Positions 34,853 through 44,669 of a stretch of 64,000 nt of DNA are shown one piece after another. Under the pieces are notes generated by a model that saw only the letters and a list, made by a program, of their open reading frames with translations, was not told where the DNA came from and searched no databases. This stretch comes from Bacteroides luhongzhouii (GTDB taxonomy: Bacteria; Bacteroidota; Bacteroidia; Bacteroidales; Bacteroidaceae): contig NZ_CP059973.1 in NCBI RefSeq assembly GCF_009193295.2, positions 3,658,001-3,722,000 on the forward strand, read 5' to 3'. A program made the translations under genes and the position numbers. Positions within the stretch are counted from its first letter, which is position 1. Each line of letters starts with the position of its first letter.

Positions 34853-37800
34853 ATGAAAAACTATAATAATGAAAATAAGAGCCAGAGCTTGATATTAACA
34901 TTATGCATGATAATATTTCTGCTTTCACCATCTGTCTTATTCGCACAGAAACAGAATATAACGGGTAAGGTGATTGATGTTCAGGGACAGCCGGTTATAG
35001 GTGCTACTGTTTTATTGCAAAACACTACTACAGGTGTGATAACAAATATGGACGGAGAGTTTGTACTAGTCAGTCCCGCTAAAGAAAACACGATCACTGT
35101 TAGCATGATAGGATATAATTCTGTCACTGTCAAAGCGGTAGCCGGTCAACGGGTTTCTATTACTCTGATAGAGAAAACGTATGAGCTGGATGGTTTAGTC
35201 GTGATTGGATATGGTTCTATTGCTAAGAAAGATATTACGGGAGCTGTCGGAGTTGTCAGTGGAAAAGAGCTAAAAGATATGCCTGTAAGTAGCATTAATA
35301 ATGTCCTTCAGGGTAAAGTTCCCGGTCTGACTGTTACTTCCAGCAGTGGTACTCCGGGTGCGGGAAGTGTTACCCATATCCGTGGTATTGGTTCTATTAC
35401 AGGTTCTACAACCCCTCTGTATGTAGTAGATGGTCTTCCGCAAACCGGTATTGATTATCTGAATCCGAATGATATTGAGTCAATAGCCGTTCATAAGGAT
35501 GCTTCGGTAGCTGCTATTTATGGTTCTCGTGGAGCAAACGGAATTATTATCATTACGACTAAATCAGGTAGCCTTGAAAACAAAGCGCAAGTTAGTTATG
35601 ATGGATATATCGGTTGGCAAACACCTTGGAAACGTCCGCATATGCTTAATGCCGCAGATTACATCACTTATAAAAATCTGGCAGCTGACAATGCCGGTCA
35701 GGAGCGTGTTGCCGCTTTTGCTACCCAAGAAAATATTGACGCAGTTCTCAACTTCGTTAATAAAAATTCAGGCCCCAATGGAACTGACTGGTGGAAAGAG
35801 ATTATCAATGATGGGGCATTTATGCATAACCACAATATTAGCGTCAATGGCGGAACTAAAAATATAGGAATACTTTCCAGCCTAGCTTACACAGACCAAG
35901 ATGGTATAGTTAAAGGTTCGAACTATAAACGTATTTCTTGGAGAAATAACTTCAATATGAAGATTTCAAAACGCGTCTCTTTAACTGCTAATGTCGGTAT
36001 CATCGATGAAAAACGTCAATTGATTGACGAGAACAACCCTGCTACCGGTACTGTATTCAGTGCAATGGGAGCAGATCCTATCACACCTGTATTCCGTAAT
36101 AATTTGGTTGACGTACCTATTTTTCTAAGTCAGATTTACAATGGGTATGAACCGAATAATCTCTATTCGCAGTATTCCGGGATCTTATTCTCCAATAAAC
36201 GCAATCCGGTGGGACAGATTCAAAGAATGAGACAGAGTACTTATGAATATCTTTATGTAAAAGCAGGAGCAAATCTGGAGATTAAGTTATTTGATTTTCT
36301 GAAGTTCAATTCGCGCTTCGGCATGGATATTAGTAGAAGCCTAACTGATGGATTTCAACCTAAATACACCCTCAATGCCAATGATTACGCCAATGAGAAT
36401 ACAGTGATACAGGATAATTCCAGAAGCAACTATTTTGTATGGGAACAGACTCTTTCTTACGATCAAACCTTCGGGAAGTTTAAGATAGGAGCATTACTCG
36501 GTACTTCAGCTGAAGAAACAAGCGTTTCGAGTGTCAATGCTTCTATACAAGGGGTGATAAATAATGATAAGGATATGGCTATTCTTAATGCAGGCACAAC
36601 AAACCCGGCAGTATCCGGCTATCCTTATGACAACTCGATGTTATCATTCTTCGGACGTGTCAGTCTGGATTATGACAGCAAATATCTTATTGCTGCCAAC
36701 CTACGTCGTGATGGTTCCTCTAAATTTGCCGACGGACACAAATGGGGAACATTCCCATCCGTATCGGCTGCATGGCGCTTCTCCAGCGAATCGTTCATGG
36801 AATCTACTCACAATTGGTTGAGTGACGCAAAGCTGCGTATCAGCTATGGTTTGATTGGTAATCAAAATATTAGCGGGGGCGGATATGCTTCTACGTATGG
36901 AAGTACAATCTATGATCGTTACTCTTTCGGCTCCCCAAATACGGCGTCCATTGGTGCTGGCATTATTACCGTTGGAAATCCTGTTCTGAAATGGGAAACC
37001 TCTAAACAATTTGACATAGGTCTTGATTTAAGTCTCTTCAATAATAGTATTGAGATTGTAGCGGACTATTTCCGCAAGAATATAGACGATATGTTGATGC
37101 AAGAGCCTCAACCTACTACATTAGGGTTCCCGAACTTTCCATATGCAAATGTAGGATCTATGCGCAATGTAGGATGGGAATTAGGAGTTACTTATCGCAA
37201 AACATGGGGAGATCTCAACTTTACAGCTTCCGCCAATATTTCTACTTATAAAAATGAAGTGATCTCTTTGGGTAATGGCGATGCAATTTATGGTTCAGCA
37301 TACAATAATAATACCATTACTAAGACAGAAGTGGGGCAACCGGTAGGATATTTCTATGGATATGTGACCAATGGTATTTTCCAGAACGCAGAGCAAGTAG
37401 AGGGTAGTGCGCAAAGAGAAACGGCAAAGCCTGGTGATATTCGTTATAAAGATTTGAATAATGACGATGTACTCGATGATAACGACCGTGCCAAGATTGG
37501 AGATCCCTGGCCTGACTTTGTTTACGGTCTGTCACTTGGAGCATCATGGAAAGGTTTTGATTTCAATATGTTTCTTCAGGGATCACAAGGAAATGATGTG
37601 ATGAATATGACTCTTTACGATTTTGAATCAGGAACGGGTTACATGAATGCTCATTCAGATTTCCTCAAACGTGCTTGGAATGGTGAAGGTTCAACAGACA
37701 AGTATCATAGAATATCTGCCGATCAAGGTCAGAATCAGCTTATTTCCGATTATTTTATCGAAGACGGTTCATACTTTAGAATCAAGAATTTGCAGATCGG

Positions 37801-38005
37801 TTATAATTTCTGTGATCGTTTATTGAAGTTCAAGGGAATCAGTTACCTGCGCTTATATGTTAGTGTGCAAAATCTGCTGACTCTCACGAAATATTCAGGA
37901 CTTGATCCGGAGATAGGTTCCTCCAACGCTACTCTCAATGGTATAGATCAGGGCTTTTATCCTCAAGCGAGAACTTGGACGATTGGTTTAAACGTTAAAT
38001 TTTAA
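34853..38005 (+). CDS. SusC-family TonB-dependent outer membrane transporter (PUL1)
   Basis: A 1050-residue SusC/RagA protein. After the signal peptide (ending LFAQ) comes a carboxypeptidase-like beta-sandwich (ITGKVIDVQGQPVIGATV), then a TonB box region (DGLVVIGYGS), the plug domain (about 110-230, with TPLYVVDGLPQTGID and AAIYGSRGANGIIIITTK) and the outer membrane barrel, ending in WTIGLNVKF. It imports oligosaccharides with its SusD partner, which begins 6 bases downstream. The substrate cannot be read from the sequence; neighbours suggest sialylated or amino-sugar glycans. It is very different from the PUL2 SusC. Confidence 0.95.
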   Translation: MKNYNNENKSQSLILTLCMIIFLLSPSVLFAQKQNITGKVIDVQGQPVIGATVLLQNTTTGVITNMDGEFVLVSPAKENTITVSMIGYNSVTVKAVAGQRVSITLIEKTYELDGLVVIGYGSIAKKDITGAVGVVSGKELKDMPVSSINNVLQGKVPGLTVTSSSGTPGAGSVTHIRGIGSITGSTTPLYVVDGLPQTGIDYLNPNDIESIAVHKDASVAAIYGSRGANGIIIITTKSGSLENKAQVSYDGYIGWQTPWKRPHMLNAADYITYKNLAADNAGQERVAAFATQENIDAVLNFVNKNSGPNGTDWWKEIINDGAFMHNHNISVNGGTKNIGILSSLAYTDQDGIVKGSNYKRISWRNNFNMKISKRVSLTANVGIIDEKRQLIDENNPATGTVFSAMGADPITPVFRNNLVDVPIFLSQIYNGYEPNNLYSQYSGILFSNKRNPVGQIQRMRQSTYEYLYVKAGANLEIKLFDFLKFNSRFGMDISRSLTDGFQPKYTLNANDYANENTVIQDNSRSNYFVWEQTLSYDQTFGKFKIGALLGTSAEETSVSSVNASIQGVINNDKDMAILNAGTTNPAVSGYPYDNSMLSFFGRVSLDYDSKYLIAANLRRDGSSKFADGHKWGTFPSVSAAWRFSSESFMESTHNWLSDAKLRISYGLIGNQNISGGGYASTYGSTIYDRYSFGSPNTASIGAGIITVGNPVLKWETSKQFDIGLDLSLFNNSIEIVADYFRKNIDDMLMQEPQPTTLGFPNFPYANVGSMRNVGWELGVTYRKTWGDLNFTASANISTYKNEVISLGNGDAIYGSAYNNNTITKTEVGQPVGYFYGYVTNGIFQNAEQVEGSAQRETAKPGDIRYKDLNNDDVLDDNDRAKIGDPWPDFVYGLSLGASWKGFDFNMFLQGSQGNDVMNMTLYDFESGTGYMNAHSDFLKRAWNGEGSTDKYHRISADQGQNQLISDYFIEDGSYFRIKNLQIGYNFCDRLLKFKGISYLRLYVSVQNLLTLTKYSGLDPEIGSSNATLNGIDQGFYPQARTWTIGLNVKF

Positions 38006-38011
38006 AGTAAC

Positions 38012-39604
38012 ATGAAAAATATAAAATACTTATTCGTGTCTCTATCATTAATATCACTCTTTTCGTGTTCTGATTTTTTAGACAGAGACCCTAAAGGCGT
38101 GATGGATCAAGACAGATTTTTTCTTTCGCCTGATGCTGGTTATAGTGCCGTCGTTAAGTGCTATAAAACTCTTAATGATGTAGCTGGATATGAAGCACCA
38201 CGTATGGATTTATATAATATATCCACTGATGATTCGGAGAAAGGAGGGTCTGATGCAGGTGATCGCACTTTTGCGGGAGACCTTAGTTTTGGTCGAGCTT
38301 TGGCTTCCAATACTGATTTAGTTAACCTTTGGTCGAATATGTACAATGGGATAGCACGATGTAATATTTGCCTGGAGAATATTCCCAACAAGCCTTTGGT
38401 GGATGCGGATGGCTATCCTCTGTCGAATGACGTAAAAGCCAGATATATAGGGGAAGTGAAGTTTCTCCGTGCTTTCTTTTACTTTGAACTTTGCAAGATC
38501 TTCGGCGGAGTACCTTTAGTTGATCGTACGCTGACAGTTGATGATAGTAAGAAGTTAGTCAGAGCTACAGAAGCAGAGACGGCTGATTTTATAATAAAAG
38601 ATCTGTCAGAGGCTGCTTTAGAAAGTAATATACCTGACAAGGCTTCTTTGCCGACTACAGAATTGGGACGTGTCACCAAAGAGGCTGTATGGGCCATGCA
38701 GGCACGTGTATATATGTATTTTGCAAAAGATAATCCATCTTATTATGCAGATGCACGTGATGCAGCAAAGAAAGTTATTGATTCGAAGAGCTGCGAATTA
38801 GCTCCCAATTTCCAATCACTTTACTTGAGTGACAACTACATGTTAAGTGAATCTATCTTCCCCAATATACGTGGTGATGTTCCAAACGATCACATTTATG
38901 GTTCTTTTATCCCCGTATATTCTAATCCAAGGTCTTGTGGAGCATATGGTTTTGACCAACCGACACAGAATCTTGTCGACGAATTTGAAGAAGGAGATCC
39001 TCGTTTATTGTACACGATTATAGAACCAGGTGATAAATTTCCTAAAGAGAAAGGGTCGGAAACACTGGATTTTTCAACATATCCTAATACAGGATACCAC
39101 AGTCGTAAAGCTTTTCTTGTTGTTTCAAGAAGAGGTAATGGTTGGGGAGATGATGCTTGGACATTCCATATCATACGTTATGCAGATGTATTATTGCTAT
39201 ATGCTGAAGCTTTAATACAGACTAATGGAGATAAGGATGAAATTGTGAAATACATAAATATGGTCCGAGACCGTGCTAATGATTCCCGTTCGGGAGATAT
39301 CGAAGCCACTTCACGTGTATTGATAATTCCAAATATTAAGCTGAAACCTGTGACTGTCAATGATGATCTGTTGGCAGCAGTCAAGCATGAACGCCGTATT
39401 GAATTAGCAATGGAATACAATCGTTTGTATGATCTTAAACGTTGGAATTGTTATGTAGAAACAATGAATACTTTTTCCACCTATCCTTATGCCAAAGGAC
39501 GTGGAGCTGCCTTTAAAAAAGGGATAAATGAATTATTCCCTATTCCGCAGATTGAGATAGACCGCTCTGGAGGTTCAATTAAACAAAATCCCGGATATAA
39601 TTAA
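38012..39604 (+). CDS. SusD/RagB-family nutrient-binding lipoprotein (PUL1)
   Basis: The 530-residue surface lipoprotein (lipobox LFSC, Cys19) forms a lid on the SusC channel. It has the TPR-like helical core, with RFLRAF-type motif VKFLRAFFYFELCKIFGG, HERRIELAMEYNRLYDLKRW in the C-terminal half and FPIPQIEIDRS near the end, all typical of SusD. It is the last intact gene of the PUL1 operon; a hairpin and then a truncated esterase copy follow. Confidence 0.95.
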   Translation: MKNIKYLFVSLSLISLFSCSDFLDRDPKGVMDQDRFFLSPDAGYSAVVKCYKTLNDVAGYEAPRMDLYNISTDDSEKGGSDAGDRTFAGDLSFGRALASNTDLVNLWSNMYNGIARCNICLENIPNKPLVDADGYPLSNDVKARYIGEVKFLRAFFYFELCKIFGGVPLVDRTLTVDDSKKLVRATEAETADFIIKDLSEAALESNIPDKASLPTTELGRVTKEAVWAMQARVYMYFAKDNPSYYADARDAAKKVIDSKSCELAPNFQSLYLSDNYMLSESIFPNIRGDVPNDHIYGSFIPVYSNPRSCGAYGFDQPTQNLVDEFEEGDPRLLYTIIEPGDKFPKEKGSETLDFSTYPNTGYHSRKAFLVVSRRGNGWGDDAWTFHIIRYADVLLLYAEALIQTNGDKDEIVKYINMVRDRANDSRSGDIEATSRVLIIPNIKLKPVTVNDDLLAAVKHERRIELAMEYNRLYDLKRWNCYVETMNTFSTYPYAKGRGAAFKKGINELFPIPQIEIDRSGGSIKQNPGYN

Positions 39605-39628
39605 ATTTTTAGTAAATGCTGACGTTGT

Positions 39629-39654
39629 TTTGGGACAGTTGAATCTGTCCCAAA
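39629..39654. repeat. Hairpin after SusD of PUL1
   Basis: TTTGGGACAG at 39629-39638 pairs perfectly with CTGTCCCAAA at 39645-39654 around a 6-base loop. No T-run follows, so it is more likely a 3' stabiliser or partial stop than a full terminator. Confidence 0.5.
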
Positions 39655-39747
39655 TGACGAAGGCAAAGGAGAGAGAAAAGAATGAACAAATGAATAAACA
39701 AAATAAATATATAAATATTTATCAATAAATAATTTGCTTCTTCTTGT

Positions 39748-40193
39748 AATGTATCAACTTGGGATTTAGCGGAAACGCACTTTTAGATTTAGAAGTGGCC
39801 AAAGTGATAGCCGAAGTGGATGCCAGTGTTTTTGTTTTAGACTTTGTGCCTAATGCTTCTGTAGAACAGATGAAAGAACGAATGGAAACTTTCTATCGTA
39901 TTATTCGTAGTAAACATCCGGATACGCCAGTCATTTTTATAGAAGATCCTATTTTCACTCATACGCTTTATGATGAAAGAATAGCTAAAGAAGTACAAAG
40001 AAAGAATGGCACATTAAAGGAAATATTCAACCAGTTAAAGAAGGAAAATGAAAAGAATATCATTTTTATCTCTTCCAAGAATATGCTGGGAGAAGATGGA
40101 GAAGCTACTATAGACGGTATTCATTTCACAGATTTAGGTATGATGAGATATGCAGATTTAGTTTGTTCAATCATTAAGAAAGCAATAAAATAA
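39748..40193 (+). pseudogene. Truncated SGNH-hydrolase gene (3' copy only)
   Basis: The segment encodes the last 150 or so residues of the SGNH esterase found intact at 42397-43467. Similarity begins sharply at AATGTATCAACTTGGG and the protein continues LGFSGNALLDLEVAK to the end IIKKAIK with hardly a change. The catalytic serine block (GTSILQGG) is missing, while the DGIHFTD block is present, so it cannot be an active enzyme alone. The frame is open and undamaged, showing that the duplication is recent or kept alike by recombination. Confidence 0.88.
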
Positions 40194-40233
40194 AATAGTG
40201 ACGCTATCGGCTCGGTATAGCGTCACTATTTTA
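40192..40233. terminator. Terminator after the truncated esterase copy (end of PUL1)
   Basis: AAAATAGTGACGCTAT at 40192-40207 pairs perfectly with ATAGCGTCACTATTTT at 40217-40232. The A-run before and T-run after allow it to work in both directions. The same terminator in inverted orientation ends PUL2. Confidence 0.9.
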
Positions 40234-40544
40234 AATGCTTTGATAGGTGACTTTTTGTACGTTATATCAATAGAAACAAATCTTCAAATCTTCAAATATT
40301 AAAATGGTAAAATATCATTTTTGATATTTGAATGATGCTATAATTGAATTTATTCAGGCGGACGCCAGATATGAATAAGAATTGCAAAGATTAGCCATTA
40401 GTATTATTCAGGAATTAAAGAAATCCCTCCTTTATGGAGCATAATCATTATTATTTGATATTATACATTGCATAGTGAATGTGTTTTTCAATTTATTTAT
40501 GCTTTTTGTTCAATAAAGTAAGTTCATAAAAGTGCTTCTAATAA

Positions 40545-41961
40545 GTAAGCATCCGAGAGTCTGTGCAAAAACTACTTTTGGAAGACTAGTGCTCCTCTTA
40601 AACTCACACTTTTCCTTTATATTAATTCAAGAGTTGTGTATTTGGATTACATATTTAAATTGCAAGATAAAATTCTTTTTTCTGCATTTCATATTTTATC
40701 AACAATAAGGACATATATAATGATACTAATGGCAAGAAAGCCCTTAGTCTTCTTTTGAGTTCATCCATCCCCATTATGTTGATACAGCGTGTCAGGTTAT
40801 ATATGGTCATAAAGATGTTAACCTCACTCAACACATTGGCTTTGCCTTTCATTAGGGTATATGTAAATCCCCATTGGCGTTTTAAAATCCCAAATTGATG
40901 TTCTATAATTTGTTGCCTCAATTTGTAGTAATTCCTATTTCCTATAACTCTGGCGTTATTTTCATCTATTACATCTTGATATTCACTTCTTTCTATTACT
41001 CTACCATTTTGATTTTGAGTACATTTTTCTCTTATTGAGCAATTTACACAAGCTGATGTTTTATATACTTTTGATCTATAATTGGGGCGGATTCTCCATT
41101 TCCCTGTTGTTGTCATTTGTTCTCCACAAGGGCAGATATAATAATCTCCGTCATTTATATAATGAAATTCAGCCAGTGGTATGGAATTCGAATTAGGTGA
41201 TGTTGATGGCATAGGCGATGAATAAGTACATATTCCTGAATATTTACAGGCTTGTAGTTGGTCGCCGCTAGTATAACCGGCATCGCTAAGTGTGTTGAAC
41301 GAATCTAATTGTAGTAGTTCCTGGACGGTCAATGCCGCTGTTGATAGTTCTCTTTTATCAGTTGATGCTCCAATATGAGAGTGAACCAATAATTTGTGTT
41401 TACTATCAGAGGCTGCTTGAAGCGCATATCCAACTCCTGATACATTATTGGTTAACATTAATGCTCTTGAATCTTTGTCTGTTAGACTTATTTGAGTATC
41501 ATTACTATTCTTCAATTCCGTATCAAGAGTTTCGTATTTCTTACGCCTGTCTTGTTGTAATTTAATCTTAGATTTAAGAAGTTCTTTTTCTTCTTTATCA
41601 GTCTTATCTAAAGCTGCTTCAAATTCTTCAATACGGTTATCTATATATTCAAGATGTCTGTCTATCTTCTTTTGTGTATAAATGTTGCAGGATTATACGG
41701 TGGTCTCCCTTCTGATTGAAGTTTGACATGTTTAAACCCAAGCTCATCTATAGGCAAGATATCCACAAATAAATCGATAACCCTTGCCCAAGAATCTGGA
41801 GCAACCAATTGTTCAAGAGCTATCATTTGAATTTGATTTCTGTTTTCTCCTACTATGTAGTTCATAGACATATTGTTTAGTTTCTTTCCATAAATATACG
41901 AAAAATAAATGATAATTCAATATAGCGTCTAAGGTTTTTGCACAGACTCTCGGATGCTTAC
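40545..41961 (-). mobile_element. Decayed IS1182-type insertion sequence
   Basis: About 1417 bases bounded by inverted repeats: GTAAGCATCCGAGAGTCTGT and the following GCAAAAAC at the left (from 40545) matches the reverse complement at the right end (to 41961). It carries a broken transposase on the minus strand. No flanking target duplication is seen (ATAA on the left, GGTT on the right). The element is shorter than usual for the family, which matches an internal deletion in the transposase. It sits between the two inner inverted repeats. Confidence 0.85.
40655..41871 (-). pseudogene. IS1182-family transposase, disrupted
   Basis: The N-terminal part (from ATG at 41871) reads SMNYIVGENRNQIQM to GRPPYNPATFI and then hits a stop at 41664 (about 70 residues). 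A shifted frame continues without a start codon, QKKIDRHLEYIDNRIEEFEA and on through the DDE domain to the stop at 40655, with CSIREKC and the HQFGILKRQWGFTY segment typical of the family. The region between PYNP and the KKKIxRHLxYID segment, normally about 100 residues, is missing. The gene therefore has an internal deletion and a frameshift and should be inactive. Confidence 0.85.
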
Positions 41962-42052
41962 GGTTCTAATGAAACGTACAGTTGGTTTTAAAGAAACGCT
42001 ACGTACCTTTAAAAGGAAGCGAATTTTGCTTGTAGAAATGGAATTACTTGAT

Positions 42053-42842
42053 TTATTAGAAGCGCTTTTATGAACTTACTTTATTGAACAAAAAGCATAA
42101 ATAGATTAAAAAAGACATTCACCATGCAATGCATAATATCAAATAATAATGATTATGCTCCATAAGGGACGGATTTCTTTAATTTCTGAATAATACTAAT
42201 GGCTAATCTATGCGATTCTTTTCTATATCCGGCTGTTCGCCTGAATAAATTCAATTATAGCATCATTCAAATACCAAAATGATATTTTACTATTTTGGTA
42301 TTTGAAGATTTGTTCCTATTGATATAATGTACAAAAAGCGATCTATCCAGAGTATTGGAAATAGTGACGCTATGTCAACAGGATAGCGTCACTATTTTAT
42401 TTGATTGCTTTCTTAATGATTGGACAAACTAAATCAGCATATCTCATCATACCTAAATCTGTGAAATGAATACCGTCTATAGTAGCTTCTCCATCTTCTC
42501 CCAGCATATTCTTGGAAGAGATAAAAATGATATTCTTTTCATTTTCCTTCTTTAACTGGTTGAATATTTCCTTTAATGTGCCATTCTTTCTTTGTACTTC
42601 TTTAGCTATTCTTTCATCATAAAGCGTATGAGTGAAAATAGGATCTTCTATAAAAATGACTGGCGTATCCGGATGTTTACTACGAATAATACGATAGAAA
42701 GTTTCCATTCGTTCTTTCATCTGTTCTACAGAAGCATTAGGCACAAAGTCTAAAACAAAAACACTGGCATCCACTTCGGCTATCACTTTGGCCACTTCTA
42801 AATCTAAAAGTGCATTTCCACTAAATCCCAAGTTGATACATT
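42053..42842 (-). repeat. Inner inverted repeat, right copy
   Basis: About 790 bases matching 39748-40544 in reverse orientation; it covers the 3' part of the intact SGNH gene, its terminator and AT-rich DNA beyond. About 90 bases (41962-42052) of single-copy DNA separate it from the IS, whereas the left copy touches the IS directly. No gene is seen in 41962-42358. Confidence 0.88.
42359..42396. terminator. Terminator at the end of PUL2
   Basis: AATAGTGACGCTAT and ATAGCGTCACTATT form a 14-bp stem around a 9-base loop, directly after the stop codon of the SGNH gene on the minus strand; A/T runs on both sides permit action in both directions. Confidence 0.88.
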
Positions 42843-43467
42843 CACGGTTCAATCTTCTCGATATGATATTGGTATGTGCCATTCCGGGACGTGAAGCACA
42901 ACCTCCTTGAAGAATACTAGTGCCGTAAAATACAACCGGCTTTTTACGGATCGGATAATCAATTAAAGGCTGATCGATGGTGGCTAACGAATCCACTCCT
43001 ATGGACAAGGAAACAAGACCGTCGTAAAGAGGAAGATAAAGCATATACTCTCTCTCTTCCGGTTGCATATTGGCAATGATCGTTGCTTGATTTATCTTTC
43101 CTGTTGGTCGGGCACTGTTCACAAATCTCCATAGCCCATTTCCCTCCAAACAATATAAATCTAGACCTTTTACTCCTGTATCAGTCATATGATTCATATG
43201 ATTATTAAAAGGATTTTCCCCTTTCACCGCTATTTGAGTAGAGTTACTACGAAACCGTATAGCCATTCCTGCCGAATTACGACTCAAATTCCAAAGAGGA
43301 GAACGAGATATATTCTTTAGTGAATCTGGAAACCTTTCGTATCGTGCATTATTAGCTTCTGTAGCTTTTCCCAATAAGGGGAAGTTTGATGCATCGTGAT
43401 ATATAATTTGGGCAAAACTTATAGCTTGTCCACAAAGTAAAAGTCCAATCAAAATATATCTTATCAT
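42397..43467 (-). CDS. SGNH/GDSL-family esterase
   Basis: A 356-residue protein with a signal peptide (to about SFAQ). An N-terminal beta-sandwich (about 25-170, SGNH_hydro_N type) is followed by an SGNH domain: block I GTSILQGG with Ser184, block II at LGFSGN (about 206-211) and block V DGIHF with Asp331 and His334. It should be a periplasmic or secreted carbohydrate esterase. Removal of O-acetyl groups from sialic acid or mannose residues would suit the locus but is inferred. It is the last gene of PUL2, 5 bases after the GHL10 gene. Its 3' end is copied at the end of PUL1. Confidence 0.85.
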   Translation of the reverse strand: MIRYILIGLLLCGQAISFAQIIYHDASNFPLLGKATEANNARYERFPDSLKNISRSPLWNLSRNSAGMAIRFRSNSTQIAVKGENPFNNHMNHMTDTGVKGLDLYCLEGNGLWRFVNSARPTGKINQATIIANMQPEEREYMLYLPLYDGLVSLSIGVDSLATIDQPLIDYPIRKKPVVFYGTSILQGGCASRPGMAHTNIISRRLNRECINLGFSGNALLDLEVAKVIAEVDASVFVLDFVPNASVEQMKERMETFYRIIRSKHPDTPVIFIEDPIFTHTLYDERIAKEVQRKNGTLKEIFNQLKKENEKNIIFISSKNMLGEDGEATIDGIHFTDLGMMRYADLVCPIIKKAIK

Positions 43468-43472
43468 AGTAT

Positions 43473-44654
43473 TTAATTTTCTGGGAATTTAATCTTCTGA
43501 GAATATGTCTGTTTCAAGACCTCTCTAACAGAAGGATTATCAATCCCCTTATTATAAAAATAAATCTCGCTATTAATCCCCAACTCTCGGTTAACACGAA
43601 GTTGTTCCCGTAACAGTTCTGGTGACATTTTGGAACTACTCCCTTCCATCAGAATCATACCAGGTGCAAATAATTGGTTTGGATTATTCTGATGTATATA
43701 TTTCAATACTTCTGAAACCGTAGCACGATACGCTTCAATATTATAACGATAACACTGAACAGCCAACAAATCACAAACTTTCTCTTTACACCAACGAGGC
43801 CATTCCTGCATCAGATTTTCTTCACACCAGGGATAAGGATTGGGAGCGAAACTAATCATTACATTCGGGCTCTTTGCTTTAATCCTTTTATATAATCGTT
43901 TTGCAAAGGTATTTAAAATATTCAAACGCCAACGTACCCATTCCGAATTATTATAATCTGTAGGAGGATTTTTCCCTTGATGTTGTGATTGATAGAGGGA
44001 GACTGTATAAGTATCATATCCAGAATTTCGAGGCATAGCAGGTAAGCGGTCATCACCTTGAATACCATCTAAATCAGGATAAAGCGTCAATGCCTCTTCT
44101 ATTAGTTCTATTAAGAAGTTCTGTACAGCAGGATTATAGGCATTGAAGTAATAATCGTGGTGATTGTAATTGGCGGGGTGTTGTTGATTGTCTATTCCTA
44201 ACCAGTGAGGATTCTTTGCTAATAAAGGATTATCGAGTGATATCGGATGTCCCTCTCCCATAAAACCATATTCGAACCAGAAAAATACTTTTATATCGTG
44301 TTTATGAGCCTCATCAATCAAATCACGTACCGGATCATTGGTTGGACTTTGATATTGTTTAGAATATCCGCTTAGCAGATAGCCTTCTTCTGGTGTCTTA
44401 TAAGTAGAATAATGCATCAATACATCACTCTTATATATTGTTTTAGTTTCCGCATAAGATACAAGGAATATGGAGTTCATATTCAACTCATCCAATGTCT
44501 TTACAAAATCTTTCATTCCCTGGTAGGTATGTAATACAGGGGTAAAACGGGGAGCAGGCACCCAGACTCCCCGGATTCCTTCAGTCGTATCTTGACAAAA
44601 AACTTGTATACTAACAAATAGTAATAAAATAAACAAATATAAATCCTTTTTCAT
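43473..44654 (-). CDS. Secreted GHL10 (glycosyl hydrolase-like 10) protein, single domain
   Basis: A 393-residue protein with a signal peptide (to about VFCQ) and one GHL10 barrel: GIRGVWVPAPRF at the start, VFFWFEYGFMGEGHP, LDGIQGDDRLPAMPRNSGYD and SFAPNPYPWCEENL. Acidic residues in the GDDR and WFEY segments are candidate catalytic groups. The family resembles YngK-like putative glycosidases, with few characterised members. It is a close paralogue of the barrel in the 47253-48956 gene, three genes upstream in PUL2, but lacks the extra N-terminal domains. Confidence 0.82.
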   Translation of the reverse strand: MKKDLYLFILLLFVSIQVFCQDTTEGIRGVWVPAPRFTPVLHTYQGMKDFVKTLDELNMNSIFLVSYAETKTIYKSDVLMHYSTYKTPEEGYLLSGYSKQYQSPTNDPVRDLIDEAHKHDIKVFFWFEYGFMGEGHPISLDNPLLAKNPHWLGIDNQQHPANYNHHDYYFNAYNPAVQNFLIELIEEALTLYPDLDGIQGDDRLPAMPRNSGYDTYTVSLYQSQHQGKNPPTDYNNSEWVRWRLNILNTFAKRLYKRIKAKSPNVMISFAPNPYPWCEENLMQEWPRWCKEKVCDLLAVQCYRYNIEAYRATVSEVLKYIHQNNPNQLFAPGMILMEGSSSKMSPELLREQLRVNRELGINSEIYFYNKGIDNPSVREVLKQTYSQKIKFPEN

Positions 44655-44669
44655 TATGTCTATATATAA

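Larger units (their letters stand above)
39748..40544 (+). repeat. Inner inverted repeat, left copy
   Basis: About 797 bases matching 42842-42053 in reverse orientation. The coding part is nearly identical, the downstream part (from about 40208) has scattered changes and small indels. It contains the esterase 3' end, the terminator and AT-rich non-coding DNA, and it ends exactly at the left end of the IS element. Apart from these, 40234-40544 holds no gene. Confidence 0.88.

Noticed and set aside
40545..41961. Active IS element able to drive the rearrangement
   Set aside because: The transposase has lost about 100 residues and is frameshifted, and no target duplication is visible, so it cannot move by itself now.
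40530..41975. Target-site duplication flanking the IS
   Set aside because: The bases next to the two ends differ; the shared word TTCTAAT is offset and is not a clean direct repeat at the borders.
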